Positions 16,301 through 23,879 of a DNA stretch of 64,000 nucleotides are shown piece by piece. Position 1 is the stretch's first letter. Each line of letters opens with the position of its first letter. The notes under the pieces are model-generated. The model was not told the origin of the DNA. It worked only from the letters and a program-made list of their open reading frames with translations, and ran no database searches. The DNA is taken from the NCBI RefSeq assembly GCF_900130015.1, contig NZ_FQXS01000020.1, positions 40,475 through 104,474 of the forward strand, read 5' to 3'. The DNA is from Desulfofustis glycolicus DSM 9705. Its GTDB lineage: Bacteria > Desulfobacterota > Desulfobulbia > Desulfobulbales > Desulfocapsaceae. Both the position numbers and the translations under genes were made by a program.

Positions 16301-17948
16301 AATCCTTATAGCCGGTCGGCGTGTCGGGAACGACCACGGCCTTGGCGGCGTCTTCGAGGGCCGTTTTCTGTTTCAGGATCAACTTCTGCTTGGCCTCGTC
16401 GACCGCCTTTTTCTTGACCGACTCGGCCATGTCGGCACCGGCCTTCTTCTGTAGCGCTTCGACGAGCTGCTGTTTGTTCTTGAGGATGCCGATGCCGTGC
16501 TTCTGTTTGGCCGCCGCGAGTTCCTTGCCCATCAGGCCGCTGTGATCCACGCCGGGCTCCAGCTTGTCGAGCAGCTCGATGGTCTCCTGTTTGGTCATGT
16601 TGAGAGAGATGCCGTTCTCCTTCGCCATCTCCTTGAGCTGCTGGGCGGTCATGCCTTCCAGCCCCTCGGCGGGCGGGATCTTCGCCATCTGGGCGGCGAG
16701 CAGCTTGGCCTGTTTGAGTTCCGCCTGCTTCAGTCCCAGCAGCTCGACCAGTTCTTCCTTGGTCCGCAGCAGACCGATCTTGTGTTCCTTGAGCTTGGCG
16801 CTGAGCGCCGCTCCGGCCAGGTCACCGTGATCGATCCCCGGTTCGGCCAGATCGAGCAGCTTGATGAAATCGGCCTTGGTCCGGGCAATGGCCACGCCGT
16901 TCTGTTTCGCCAGGGTCTGGAGCTGTTTGACCGTCAGCGAACCGAGGTCGGCGATGTCGCCGGTTTCAAAGGCGCTCTTGAGCTTGGCGTTCTCCTTGGC
17001 CTGGGCGGCGGCCATGCCTTCCAGCACATGGGGCGGTAGAATGCAGGCGTCCCCCTGCGATGCCTGGGCGGCGGCCTTGGTTGCCATCTCGCTACCGCAG
17101 ACGGTCATCGGCCAGGCCACGATGTTGGTACAGCGGCAGTGCGGATGCGCGGGTTGCTGGGGGAACTTGTCGATGGGAAAGGTCTTGCCGTCCAGGCCGC
17201 CGCAGACCGGGCACATGCGCTCATCCTCCATGGCCAGCCATTCCAGTTTCTGGATGCCGACCCGCTCGTGGAATTTGAGCCTGCCCATGTTGTGGGCGCG
17301 GAGGACCTCGGTGCGGGCGATCATCTCCATGCGGTACTGAGCCTTGCTGAACACCCGGCTTCCGGCCTGGCGAAAGGAGTCCTTGTCGATGATCACCTTG
17401 CCCATATCCCGGACGATGTCGTCGGCTCCCTTACCCGTGGCGACGCCGTTCAGGATGGTGCGCTTGATGCCGTCTGCGAGTTCGCGGTGAACGTCACCGG
17501 CGAGTGTGAGGTTGTACTGCACCATGAAGTCGAGGGCATTGGTGTCGACGATGGTGAACACCTTAGTGGCCAGCTTGTCGATGCCTTCTGGTTTGAGGTC
17601 GGCGTAGAACGGCAGCGCCGCGTCGGCGAGTTCGCCGATTCCCTGCTGGATGCCGAGCTTGAAGGAGTCCTTGGTTGTCTTGCGAAAGACCAGGGTCTGC
17701 TCCCGCTTGAGCCGTTTCATGGTGTCGTCGAGTTCGAGCTGGAGCTTTTCCAGCCCTTTGAGGGCGGCGAGCTTGTTGTCCGGCAGGGAGCCGAGGGAGC
17801 GGTACTGGAGGATGGCGCGGGCGACCTCGTCTTCGGCCTGTTTGAGCGCCTGGGTGAGCTGGGCCGTGACCTGGTCGTTGTAGCGGTTGCGGGCCGTCAG
17901 ACTCTTCAGTGTGGCCGCTTGGATGCGCTGCTTGAGGTCCGACGGCAT
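13359..17948 (-). CDS. giant MuF minor head protein with kinase-like toxin-type domains
   Basis: 1,529 residues. Residues about 150-280 are a MuF/SPP1-gp7 domain: RMEMIARTEVLRAHNMGRL, then a CPVCGGLDGKTF and HPHCRC metal-binding end. Residues about 335-500 hold at least four SAP-like helical repeats (LTVKQLQTLAKQNGVAIARTKADFIKLL and relatives). A Lys/Pro linker (650-685) leads to a HipA/PI-kinase-like domain at about 715-850, with KWLFKP as a possible ATP-lysine strand, IANHDGHSKQF as catalytic loop and GIDKGQAF as metal-binding segment. The last 370 residues are an unassigned domain. This is the architecture of phage MuF polymorphic toxins, injected with DNA or displayed in the head. Starts in an ATGA overlap with the portal stop. 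Confidence 0.85.
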   Translation of the reverse strand: MPSDLKQRIQAATLKSLTARNRYNDQVTAQLTQALKQAEDEVARAILQYRSLGSLPDNKLAALKGLEKLQLELDDTMKRLKREQTLVFRKTTKDSFKLGIQQGIGELADAALPFYADLKPEGIDKLATKVFTIVDTNALDFMVQYNLTLAGDVHRELADGIKRTILNGVATGKGADDIVRDMGKVIIDKDSFRQAGSRVFSKAQYRMEMIARTEVLRAHNMGRLKFHERVGIQKLEWLAMEDERMCPVCGGLDGKTFPIDKFPQQPAHPHCRCTNIVAWPMTVCGSEMATKAAAQASQGDACILPPHVLEGMAAAQAKENAKLKSAFETGDIADLGSLTVKQLQTLAKQNGVAIARTKADFIKLLDLAEPGIDHGDLAGAALSAKLKEHKIGLLRTKEELVELLGLKQAELKQAKLLAAQMAKIPPAEGLEGMTAQQLKEMAKENGISLNMTKQETIELLDKLEPGVDHSGLMGKELAAAKQKHGIGILKNKQQLVEALQKKAGADMAESVKKKAVDEAKQKLILKQKTALEDAAKAVVVPDTPTGYKDFLDAIAKAEQAVSGGTDLPQELLAAHSKEIALKKQLFQDQVGKLKSAELKTLAKETKVQYWQWANKDELTTLFTETDPAKIKAVQASIDTKHAAWAEKHGGKKKTAPAKPATPKKEPPKPAPQPSPVKPPEAKIGKKGAEFATVDSAWQQKGLPSKFKKTGKAAVGGAHEKEFWTDENGDKWLFKPIGRKDDEFIAFGEEAAYKIGRLIDPHSIEVRTIQLNGRTGSIQKWRTDLRDDFDFRNILPQDLTTIELEQIQREHVVDWLIANHDGHSKQFIRARDGRVYGIDKGQAFKFLGQDKLSFDYHPNGVCGEEEPFYNKVFRGAKEGKVRVDPNATLRYIQEVEKIADEDYLDLLRPYAEGRFSKDPAGMRHFYDLALERKHNLRRDFEGYYADVLGDRGFRFDKLSAATGKKKLLSSAEETLVEEARKLGWQGKTLPFDSGDVEDQNALIFTESFKGKKRTVVKMKIRPDTDRRIDEVLRRYVQTAVGEKGQPLVEDSFFPTILDAVKNVNFHVGDGKYNRTKIDKALRLRKKLETLQKNTDPKVKEMADHYLKWVKEIEESVDWDRATNGVFEQYLPKLDAQKPKEKPPFKVERGKVTHIKRRIGSGTITVEADDIDNRTLFNHNSRMQDGHQYTVTFEDGTRVRYRPWSDTNLYAQRGELEMFLDGDATPGRVEAMLEKLEQLGIDTRVATAENAEQMYLEKLAYIRKTDKSADYKRLQKSLDDRNASTTERVQALRGYWQKELGVQDITQLSGYNPLGEYQAGFLDRDAKGGYRHQFRFDITEEDLEKQMKGYSLVHDLTNGESMSGFIDMIMENNGAMVSTVEKMRMGVAPGGMSPVADMQTGGASYFFTRIKKQPASDASPALYFKKQMLRRMDAISYDHDAYGKVIDDYVQRNRGASIDDWKRFSQRHGNETIFKYSVTLLDNVEFIVARSDNERREIIQSFTRRGIKKLPDGRKVEDIVHTPQSWSKRKQ

Positions 17949-19495
17949 CAGCGGGGCTCCCGGCGGTCGATGAAACGACAGGCCGGGGCGTCGAAGGTGC
18001 GCTCGCTGTTGTGGACCCGGCAGTGGTTGGTGTCAGCAATGAAGTGGCTGCACTCGTCGCACACGGCAGCAATGCCGGTGGACTCCAGGTCGCCCGACCA
18101 GACTAATGCCGCCTCCGCCGTGGGTTCATCGTCCTCGGCCGGAATCCCGAGCATCTTCCGAGCACGAGGCACGCTGAGGATGCCGGAGACGACCATATCC
18201 ACCACCGGCTTCACCTGTTTCTCGTCCATCAGGTCGATCTGTTTGCGTTCGGTCTCGCGGTTGGCGGCCTCGATGTCCGGGTCCAGGTCCATCTTGAGCT
18301 GGAGGCTGGAGCGGCTGATGAGTTTGCGGTCGTAGAGTTCGATGAGGAGCTTCTTGAAATCGACCGCGTCGCTGGGGTCGAGGTCGTTGAAGATGAACTG
18401 GATGCTCTTGTCGCCGTGGCCGTTAAGTTCCATCCAGTCGTCGAACACCCAGTCGAGGAGCTTGCGAGCGGCCTGTTTGATCTCGCGGATCATGACCATC
18501 ATCTTCTGCATGCTCACCGAGGCGGTGGCGAAGTTCGGACCGTCGCCGGTCACCAGCGAGCGTGACAGCCCCAAGGCCACCACGATGTCTTCCTTCACCT
18601 CCTTGACCTTGTCCTCGACGTTGAGGACCTGGCCGTCGGTGCCGTGGGTTTCGACGTTGACGTAGAACGGGACCACCAGGCCGCTTTTCATGTCCATCTT
18701 GTTGACCATGTCGCGGACCTGTTCGAGCATCCGCTGGTCCGGCATCACCATCTTCTGGCCGAACGCGCCACCCACCTTGAGCAGGCGGAACGGCGTGGCC
18801 CAGCGCTTGGCGATGGCCTGTTCGGCCCGGCGGTAGTCGCGCAGCAGTTCGATGGCTTGAAAGGCGGGAAGCACGAGGGAGTTGCCTCGGGGCGAGAAGG
18901 CCGGTGCGTCCCATTTGAGGTGGACCACCTGCTCGACGGGCAGCGGAATGGATTCGCCGCCGCCGGGTGTGTCCTCGGGAAATTGCCGGGCCTCGATCAG
19001 CTCGCCCTGGGCGTATTTGACCTTGACCGAAACCGGGTTGACGCAGACCAGCTCCTCGATGTCCTGGCCGGACTTGGTGAAGCGTTTGAAGCCGATGGCG
19101 TCGCCTTTCACCAGGAGCTGAAGAACCATGTCCTTGATGAACTGCGAGATGTTCAGCCGCCAGGCGGCCTCCAGGGCCTGCTCCTTGAGGGTCTCGTCGT
19201 CGCTGGTGATCTTGATCTCGTCGCCCACGGCGAAGGTGCGCCAGGAGTTGACGCAGTTCTTCACCAGCGGCTCCTCGACATAGTATTCCCATGCCTTGCG
19301 GGCGCGTTCTTCCCAGGTGGCAGGAATCGCCTCGGCGGCGTTGACCTTGCTGAAGGCTGCCGAGTCGAGCGCGGCCGCAGCGGCCAGCGGCGCGATGACA
19401 AAGCCGGTGGTGTCCAGGCTTTCGGGTTGTTCGTCCTGATGGGCGGTGCTTTCCACGTGATCCTCTCGGTAGTTTCGGCCATGACAGCCGCACAT
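17948..19495 (-). CDS. phage portal protein
   Basis: 515 residues. The central part (YYVEEPLVKNCVNSWRTFAVGDEIKI, AFSPRGNSLVLPAFQAIELLRDYRRAEQAIAKRW, ATASVSMQKMMVMIREIKQAARKLLDWVFDDWM) is a phage portal with its long wing helix. Located between terminase and MuF as expected. Unusual: a C-terminal Cys cluster (VCDECSHFIADTNHCRVH...APACRF), probably a small metal site. The annotated ATG gives MCGCHGRNY with a weak ribosome site. An in-frame GTG 13 codons later (19456) has AGAGG five bases upstream and may be the true start. Preceded by element copy C. Confidence 0.92.
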   Translation of the reverse strand: MCGCHGRNYREDHVESTAHQDEQPESLDTTGFVIAPLAAAAALDSAAFSKVNAAEAIPATWEERARKAWEYYVEEPLVKNCVNSWRTFAVGDEIKITSDDETLKEQALEAAWRLNISQFIKDMVLQLLVKGDAIGFKRFTKSGQDIEELVCVNPVSVKVKYAQGELIEARQFPEDTPGGGESIPLPVEQVVHLKWDAPAFSPRGNSLVLPAFQAIELLRDYRRAEQAIAKRWATPFRLLKVGGAFGQKMVMPDQRMLEQVRDMVNKMDMKSGLVVPFYVNVETHGTDGQVLNVEDKVKEVKEDIVVALGLSRSLVTGDGPNFATASVSMQKMMVMIREIKQAARKLLDWVFDDWMELNGHGDKSIQFIFNDLDPSDAVDFKKLLIELYDRKLISRSSLQLKMDLDPDIEAANRETERKQIDLMDEKQVKPVVDMVVSGILSVPRARKMLGIPAEDDEPTAEAALVWSGDLESTGIAAVCDECSHFIADTNHCRVHNSERTFDAPACRFIDRREPR

Positions 19496-19529
19496 CCGGC
19501 CCGTGTGGGCCGAATCCGGCTCGATGCCT

Positions 19530-19563
19530 GTTACTTACCGGAGCGGGGTGGAAAGCGTCGGAG
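19530..19563 (-). promoter_or_regulatory. 34-bp bipartite element, copy C
   Basis: Perfect match to both boxes with the 14-base spacer. It starts seven bases after the terminase stop and ends 34 bases before the annotated portal ATG. The spacer sequence is unlike copies A and B, so only the boxes are conserved. Confidence 0.75.
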
Positions 19564-19570
19564 GATGCGG

Positions 19571-21094
19571 TCAGATGAAGACCGGATTGGTGAGCACCGG
19601 CTTGAGCGAGACCACCTCTTCGCCGACCGGGTCGAGGTTGCCTTCCTCCCGGATCAGCATGGCGCAGCGCACCGCGTCGATGATGTGGTCGTTGCCCTTG
19701 GAATAGATGATCTTGCCGTCCCGCAGGGTGTAGGTGTGGGTGGTGAACTGGTCTTCCACCTCCAGATCGTCCGAGGGGAAAATGAGCTGCTTGCGCTGCA
19801 GGGCTCCGTTGATGAGGCTGGTCATCAGCTCCTTGGTCCGCTTCTTGACTTCCTTGCCGTCGCGGACCGCCAGCCGGGTCATGCCGCCGAAGTCGTATCC
19901 CTTGAGCCTGCCTTCCAGCTCCAGCCCTTTGTACTTGTCCAGGGTGAGCAGCTCCTGGACCACGGCCAGGCCGTTGCCGCCGTTGTCCACGCCGATGCCC
20001 GCCGGGGTGTAGTAACGCTCCAGCAGCGCGATGATCTGGGCGATGTGCGGGTAGGAAACGTGTTCGAGATGAACGCGCAGGATCATCTTCAGCAGCGTCC
20101 GCTCGCCGATCTCCAACTCCTGGAATACGACGATCTCGGTGGGATCGTTGGTGTAGCCCAGGTCGCCGCCGACCCAGAACTGACCGCTGCGGGGCGTGAG
20201 GTTGAGCAGCATCTCCAGCCGGTCGTGGGCCGCTTCCTCGGTGTCGCAGTCGCGCATCTCGGAATCGGTGATGACGATCTTCTGGTACTCCAGCAGATCC
20301 TGCCGACAGAGGTTGAACTGCTCGACATTGAAGGCCCCATAGGATGGCTTACCGTGTTCACCGGCCACCTCGTGCTGCCAACCGGAGCTGTCACGGCCGC
20401 CGTAGAACTCCAGCAATTCGGCCTCGCGATCCTCGGTCCACAGGGGATTGAGCCAAGACGGCCAGCGGAACACATGGAACTGATCCGATGAGGTGAGCCG
20501 GTAATAGGTGGTGTCGCGCAGGCCGTTGGGCGTTGAGTAGATGCGTAGCGTCCCCCCGGCCTTGAGGCACTGGCGCAGCGCCTTCCAGGCCCGTTCGGTC
20601 AGCCAGGCTCCTTCATCGACCCAGACGCGGCCCACGTGCAAGGACCGGAAGGCGTCGCCATAGGCCCCGGCCGGGCGGAAATAGAGCACCGAACCGTTGG
20701 TGAACTCCAGCCGGAAGTAGGGTTTGCGGTGGATCTTGGGCTTGCCGTACTTGGTCAGGGCGATGCTGTTCATCAGATCCGGGTTGGTGTCGAGCTGGAA
20801 CTCGATCTCTTCGATGATGGTATCGAGGTGCCCCTGGTGCGGAGCCGCGATGAGGCCCTGGCCGCCCCGGGTGGTAAAGGCGTAATGGAGCGCGTCGGTC
20901 GAGAGCACGATGGACTTGCCCACGTCCCGGCCGTCGAGGTGGATGATGTTCTTGGCCGGGCAGCGCAGGTCCTCCACCTGATGCGGCCAATAGTCGCGGC
21001 CTGAGCCATCCCGGTTGTAGAGGTAGGCTTGCCCCCACAACACGGGATCGCTCAGGGTCGCCGCAAGTTTGCGCTCCTTGTCGGTTACCGCCAT
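19571..21094 (-). CDS. terminase large subunit
   Basis: 507 residues from ATG 21094, which overlaps the previous stop (ATGA). ATPase part: LDGRDVGKS (53-61) as Walker A-like and RVWVDEGAW (about 156-164) as Walker B. Nuclease part: GGDLGYTNDPTE (Asp311), GVDNGGNG (Asp370) and HIIDAVR (Asp473), the three acidic positions of the RNase H-like fold. It packages DNA into proheads through the portal. Complete; followed by element copy C. Confidence 0.95.
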   Translation of the reverse strand: MAVTDKERKLAATLSDPVLWGQAYLYNRDGSGRDYWPHQVEDLRCPAKNIIHLDGRDVGKSIVLSTDALHYAFTTRGGQGLIAAPHQGHLDTIIEEIEFQLDTNPDLMNSIALTKYGKPKIHRKPYFRLEFTNGSVLYFRPAGAYGDAFRSLHVGRVWVDEGAWLTERAWKALRQCLKAGGTLRIYSTPNGLRDTTYYRLTSSDQFHVFRWPSWLNPLWTEDREAELLEFYGGRDSSGWQHEVAGEHGKPSYGAFNVEQFNLCRQDLLEYQKIVITDSEMRDCDTEEAAHDRLEMLLNLTPRSGQFWVGGDLGYTNDPTEIVVFQELEIGERTLLKMILRVHLEHVSYPHIAQIIALLERYYTPAGIGVDNGGNGLAVVQELLTLDKYKGLELEGRLKGYDFGGMTRLAVRDGKEVKKRTKELMTSLINGALQRKQLIFPSDDLEVEDQFTTHTYTLRDGKIIYSKGNDHIIDAVRCAMLIREEGNLDPVGEEVVSLKPVLTNPVFI

Positions 21095-21372
21095 CAGTGC
21101 ATTCCCGTCCTCAAGGCGCTGCCGAGGATGGTGCCCACCAGTTCCGTCAGGATCTGCTGCACGGCCAGAGTGTTCTTCCTGTCGTGGACAGCCTCCTGAA
21201 TGTCGATGATGGCCTGGTCCAACTCCGCCCAAGCCCGGTACTGCTGCTGGGCCGCTTCCAGACGGCCGAGGGCGTTCTCAATCCGTCCCGCCGCCAGCTC
21301 GGTGCCGATTTCGACCAGGGCCTCACCGGCCTGGCGAACGGCATCGCTGTTCTCCTGAAGAATCTCTTTCAT
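21094..21372 (-). CDS. small helical phage protein
   Basis: 92 residues starting MKEILQENSDAVRQAGEALVEIGTELAAGRIENALG. ATG 21372 has AGGAGG seven bases upstream and overlaps the preceding stop (ATGA). Predicted to be nearly all helix (LEAAQQQYRAWAELDQAIIDIQEAVHDRKN). Coupled to both the lipoprotein and the terminase. Function unknown. Confidence 0.7.
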   Translation of the reverse strand: MKEILQENSDAVRQAGEALVEIGTELAAGRIENALGRLEAAQQQYRAWAELDQAIIDIQEAVHDRKNTLAVQQILTELVGTILGSALRTGMH

Positions 21373-21641
21373 TGGCCTGCCTCCTGGTTCGCGCCGTTGG
21401 CCCACTGGTCAAGGGCGTCCACGGCGGTCTGCAGGCGCAGACCGACTCCGGTCAGGCGCTCGGCGTCCGGGTGGCCGACCTCGCGCAGCGCCTTGTTGGC
21501 CTCGGTCACGTACCCGGGCGTGTGGCGGTTGACGGTGGCCACCGCCGACTGGATCTGGGCAGGTGGCCGGTAGGTGGCGCAGCCGGTCATGATCCCGGCC
21601 AGCGCCAGCGGAATGGTCCATTCGAGGGTCTTCTTCAACAT
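21369..21641 (-). CDS. small phage lipoprotein
   Basis: 90 residues. The N-terminus MLKKTLEWTIPLALAGIMTGC is a lipoprotein signal with a lipobox-like sequence ending in Cys21. AAAGGAG lies just upstream of ATG 21641. The mature part (ATYRPPAQIQSAVATVNRHTPGYVTEANKALREVG) is helical. A phage-encoded lipoprotein could be an outer-membrane spanin subunit or a surface-exclusion protein; no inner-membrane partner is visible beside it, so I leave the role open. First gene of the terminase unit, the one late unit without the 34-bp element. Confidence 0.72.
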   Translation of the reverse strand: MLKKTLEWTIPLALAGIMTGCATYRPPAQIQSAVATVNRHTPGYVTEANKALREVGHPDAERLTGVGLRLQTAVDALDQWANGANQEAGQ

Positions 21642-21781
21642 GTTGATCTCCTTTGGGTTATGGGTTTGGGGCACATGCAGAAAGATCTCTGCAAACACTT
21701 GATTTCCAACGAAATAGAAGCGTCATTGGATGTGACGCGGGATGGTCCCGCATCCACGAAAACTGGAACCGGAGGCAGGCC

Positions 21782-21976
21782 ATGACCTACGACAGAAACC
21801 GCCAGCAGGCACTCAAGGCGTACCGAGAAAAGCAGGAGAACATCGCCCGGCTGATCGAGGGCATTCGCGGCAAGCTCGAAACGGACGCGAAGCAGCCGGA
21901 CATCAACTGGGCGAGCGTTGGCTCCCTCGGCCACGTCGAGGAACTGCTGCGGGAGCTGGACGAGTTCCTGTCCTGA
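21782..21976 (+). CDS. small protein of integrase cassette
   Basis: 64 residues, MTYDRNRQQALKAYREKQENIARLIEGIRGKLE..., with GGAGG six bases before ATG. Strongly charged and helical. First of three plus-strand genes in an otherwise minus-strand region, diverging from the lipoprotein gene across 140 bases. Possibly an excisionase-like or accessory factor; I infer this only from its position. Confidence 0.65.
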   Translation: MTYDRNRQQALKAYREKQENIARLIEGIRGKLETDAKQPDINWASVGSLGHVEELLRELDEFLS

Positions 21977-22009
21977 ACACACCGAGCCACCGACAAAGGA
22001 GACATTGAC

Positions 22010-22384
22010 ATGAGCGAATGCACCGTGCATCAAGCCGCCGAGGCTTTCATCGGCCACCTGCGGGAATCCGGAAAGAAAGAGCGGACCCTCTACACCTACC
22101 GGAAGGACCTCGATGTAGTGGAGGCCTTCTTCGGCGCGGATCGCCAGCTCGCAGAGATCCGGCTTCCCCAGGTCGGCAAGTTCTACAAGTCCGACCTGCT
22201 GCTCAAACTCCCCGACGGCAAGGAGCGAGCCGAACGCACCGTCGCCAAGACCGTCCGGGTGTTCCGCATGATGATGGTATGGGCCATGGAATCTGGGCGC
22301 ATCGAGGAGCTGCCGCTGCCCAAGAGCACACCCATGGGCCACAGCCGGGTGAAGGAGTCCAGCGATGAGCAACCGAACGGCTGA
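22010..22384 (+). CDS. stand-alone integrase SAM-like DNA-binding domain
   Basis: 124 residues (CTVHQAAEAFIGHLRESGKKERTLYTYRKDLDVVEAFFG... VRVFRMMMVWAMESGRIEELPLP). This is the core-binding, SAM-like N-terminal domain of tyrosine recombinases, without a catalytic domain. AAAGGAG precedes ATG 22010 at six bases. The gene overlaps the start of the full recombinase by 20 bases, so the two are coupled. It may form mixed complexes with the recombinase or compete for its DNA sites. Intact rather than a truncated remnant, judging by its own ribosome site and coupling. Confidence 0.75.
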   Translation: MSECTVHQAAEAFIGHLRESGKKERTLYTYRKDLDVVEAFFGADRQLAEIRLPQVGKFYKSDLLLKLPDGKERAERTVAKTVRVFRMMMVWAMESGRIEELPLPKSTPMGHSRVKESSDEQPNG

Positions 22385-23279
22385 CCTCGACCTGACGGGC
22401 GCGACAGAGGCGTTCTGTGCCCGCCTGTCGGCCGAAGGTCGCTCCCCTGCGACCATAGCCGCATACCGCCGAGACCTCGCCCTGGTGGCCCGCGTTGCCG
22501 ATGAGCTGGCCCCGGGCATCGTCTGCCGGGAAGTCACGGCCGGGCTCCTCGACCAGGTGTTTTCCGCCGGGGCGGTCACCGAGAGTGAGCGAGGCCCACG
22601 CTCGGCGGCCTCGCTCCATCGGATGAAGGCGGCGGTGCGGGCGTTTTTCGCCTGGGCCGCCGAGGCGGGCGTGGTCGATGACAATCCGGCCCGGTCCATC
22701 CGCATGCATCGGCTGCCGAGAAAGCTGCCGGTCTTCCTGACCACCGCCGAAAAGAAACGTCTGCTCAAGGAGCTCAAAGGACGGACCGACTTCTCCGCGC
22801 TGCGCGACCGCGCCATGATCGAGGTGCTGCTGGGCACCGGGATCAGGCTTGGCGAGCTGGCCGCGCTCGACATGGATGACATCGACCTCGACGCCAAGCA
22901 TCTGCGGGTGCGGGCCAAGGGGAATGTGCCGCAGGTCAAGTTCATCAAGACCGACCTCCGCACATTGCTGCGCCGTTACCTGGCCGAGCGCCGTCGACAC
23001 GGCCGCCCGGAAATGGAAGCCTTGTTCCTGTCGAACCGGGACGGCAGACTCTGCCAGCGGCAGATAGCCAACCGGCTCGCCCACTGGCTGCGGAAGGCCG
23101 GGATCGAAAAGGAACTGACGCCGCACGGGCTGCGGCATACCTTCGCCACCCACCTCTACGGCGCGACCAATGACCTGCTCGTGGTGCAGCGGGCCTTGGG
23201 GCACCGGGACGTGTCCACCACCCAGATCTACACCCACCTCGTGGACGGCCAGCTTGAGGAAGCCCTCGAACGACTCTGA
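22365..23279 (+). CDS. tyrosine recombinase (XerC/integrase family)
   Basis: 304 residues. N-terminal SAM-like domain (about 8-105) and catalytic domain with all key residues visible: Arg161 in GTGIRLGEL, Lys185, His254-Arg257 in HGLRHTFA, His280 in LGHRDVSTTQ and Tyr289 in IYTHL. Arm-type N-terminal domain is absent, as in XerC/D. Overlaps the preceding SAM-like gene. It lies between the terminase and small-terminase genes, far from the prophage end, which is odd for a phage integrase. It may resolve multimers, be a passenger cassette, or act on the repeats just downstream (23,479-23,725). Confidence 0.93.
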   Translation: MSNRTADLDLTGATEAFCARLSAEGRSPATIAAYRRDLALVARVADELAPGIVCREVTAGLLDQVFSAGAVTESERGPRSAASLHRMKAAVRAFFAWAAEAGVVDDNPARSIRMHRLPRKLPVFLTTAEKKRLLKELKGRTDFSALRDRAMIEVLLGTGIRLGELAALDMDDIDLDAKHLRVRAKGNVPQVKFIKTDLRTLLRRYLAERRRHGRPEMEALFLSNRDGRLCQRQIANRLAHWLRKAGIEKELTPHGLRHTFATHLYGATNDLLVVQRALGHRDVSTTQIYTHLVDGQLEEALERL

Positions 23280-23299
23280 TCCTTCCGAACCCGACGATG

Positions 23300-23328
23300 G
23301 GAGCGGCCTCGGCTGCTCCTGTTTTCGT
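23300..23328 (+). terminator. rho-independent terminator after recombinase
   Basis: GGAGCGGCC pairs with GGCTGCTCC (one G-U pair; the inner pairs probably open to form the loop), followed by TGTTTTCGTT. It starts 20 bases after the recombinase stop. Confidence 0.6.
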
Positions 23329-23478
23329 TGGGCGAGACAGTGTCGAAGACAGTGAATGACAGTGCCCGCAAAAGAACACATCCGCCGATGATGATTGATC
23401 ATGACGATGGTTCTTAGTCTCCCAGGCGGAGCGGGAAATATCGATTGACCGGAATTTCTCCTTCGCTGTCTGTCGGCC

Positions 23479-23725
23479 GCACATCGCTATAACTGCTTGG
23501 CTTATGCGCTCCAGTCGCGGAACACACATGGCAATATCTGCTTGGCATGTGCGAGGGCCGCTGCCGATGTAATGGCTGTTTGCGGGGCTTGGCCGGTTCT
23601 GCCTGGGGCTGGATATGCCAATATTTACTTGGGTTGTGTGAGAGAGCCCCGGCGTGAACATGCCGATATCTACTTGGCTTATGCGGTTCGGCTTATGCGC
23701 ACACATCCCAAGCGGATATCGAGAG
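23479..23725. repeat. degenerate 40-47-bp repeats downstream of recombinase
   Basis: The core ATGCCGATATCTACTTGG followed by CTTATGCG recurs in degenerate form. The shared CTTGG is at 23496, 23541, 23588, 23628 and 23673 (steps of 45, 47, 40 and 45). An inverted partial copy (CCCAAGCGGATATCG) lies at about 23708-23722. No gene is credible in 23,280-23,879. The array may be a recombinase or regulator binding region. Confidence 0.6.
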
Positions 23726-23879
23726 CTGCAGGAGGAGGTCGAGGAGTGGAAATGATGATCGGCAGCCGGAGAATGCCGATTCCGAAAGTGCAAGGAACAC
23801 GTCTTATCCGCAATTCCTGGTGAAGCTGTCTGCCGCAAGTCGCCGTGTGCCGGGGTCATCGGAAAGGCCCTCCATGGTG

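Noticed and set aside
23479-23725. CRISPR array
   Set aside because: Units are degenerate, spaced 40-47 bases with similar intervening sequence, and one is inverted. No cas genes are present.
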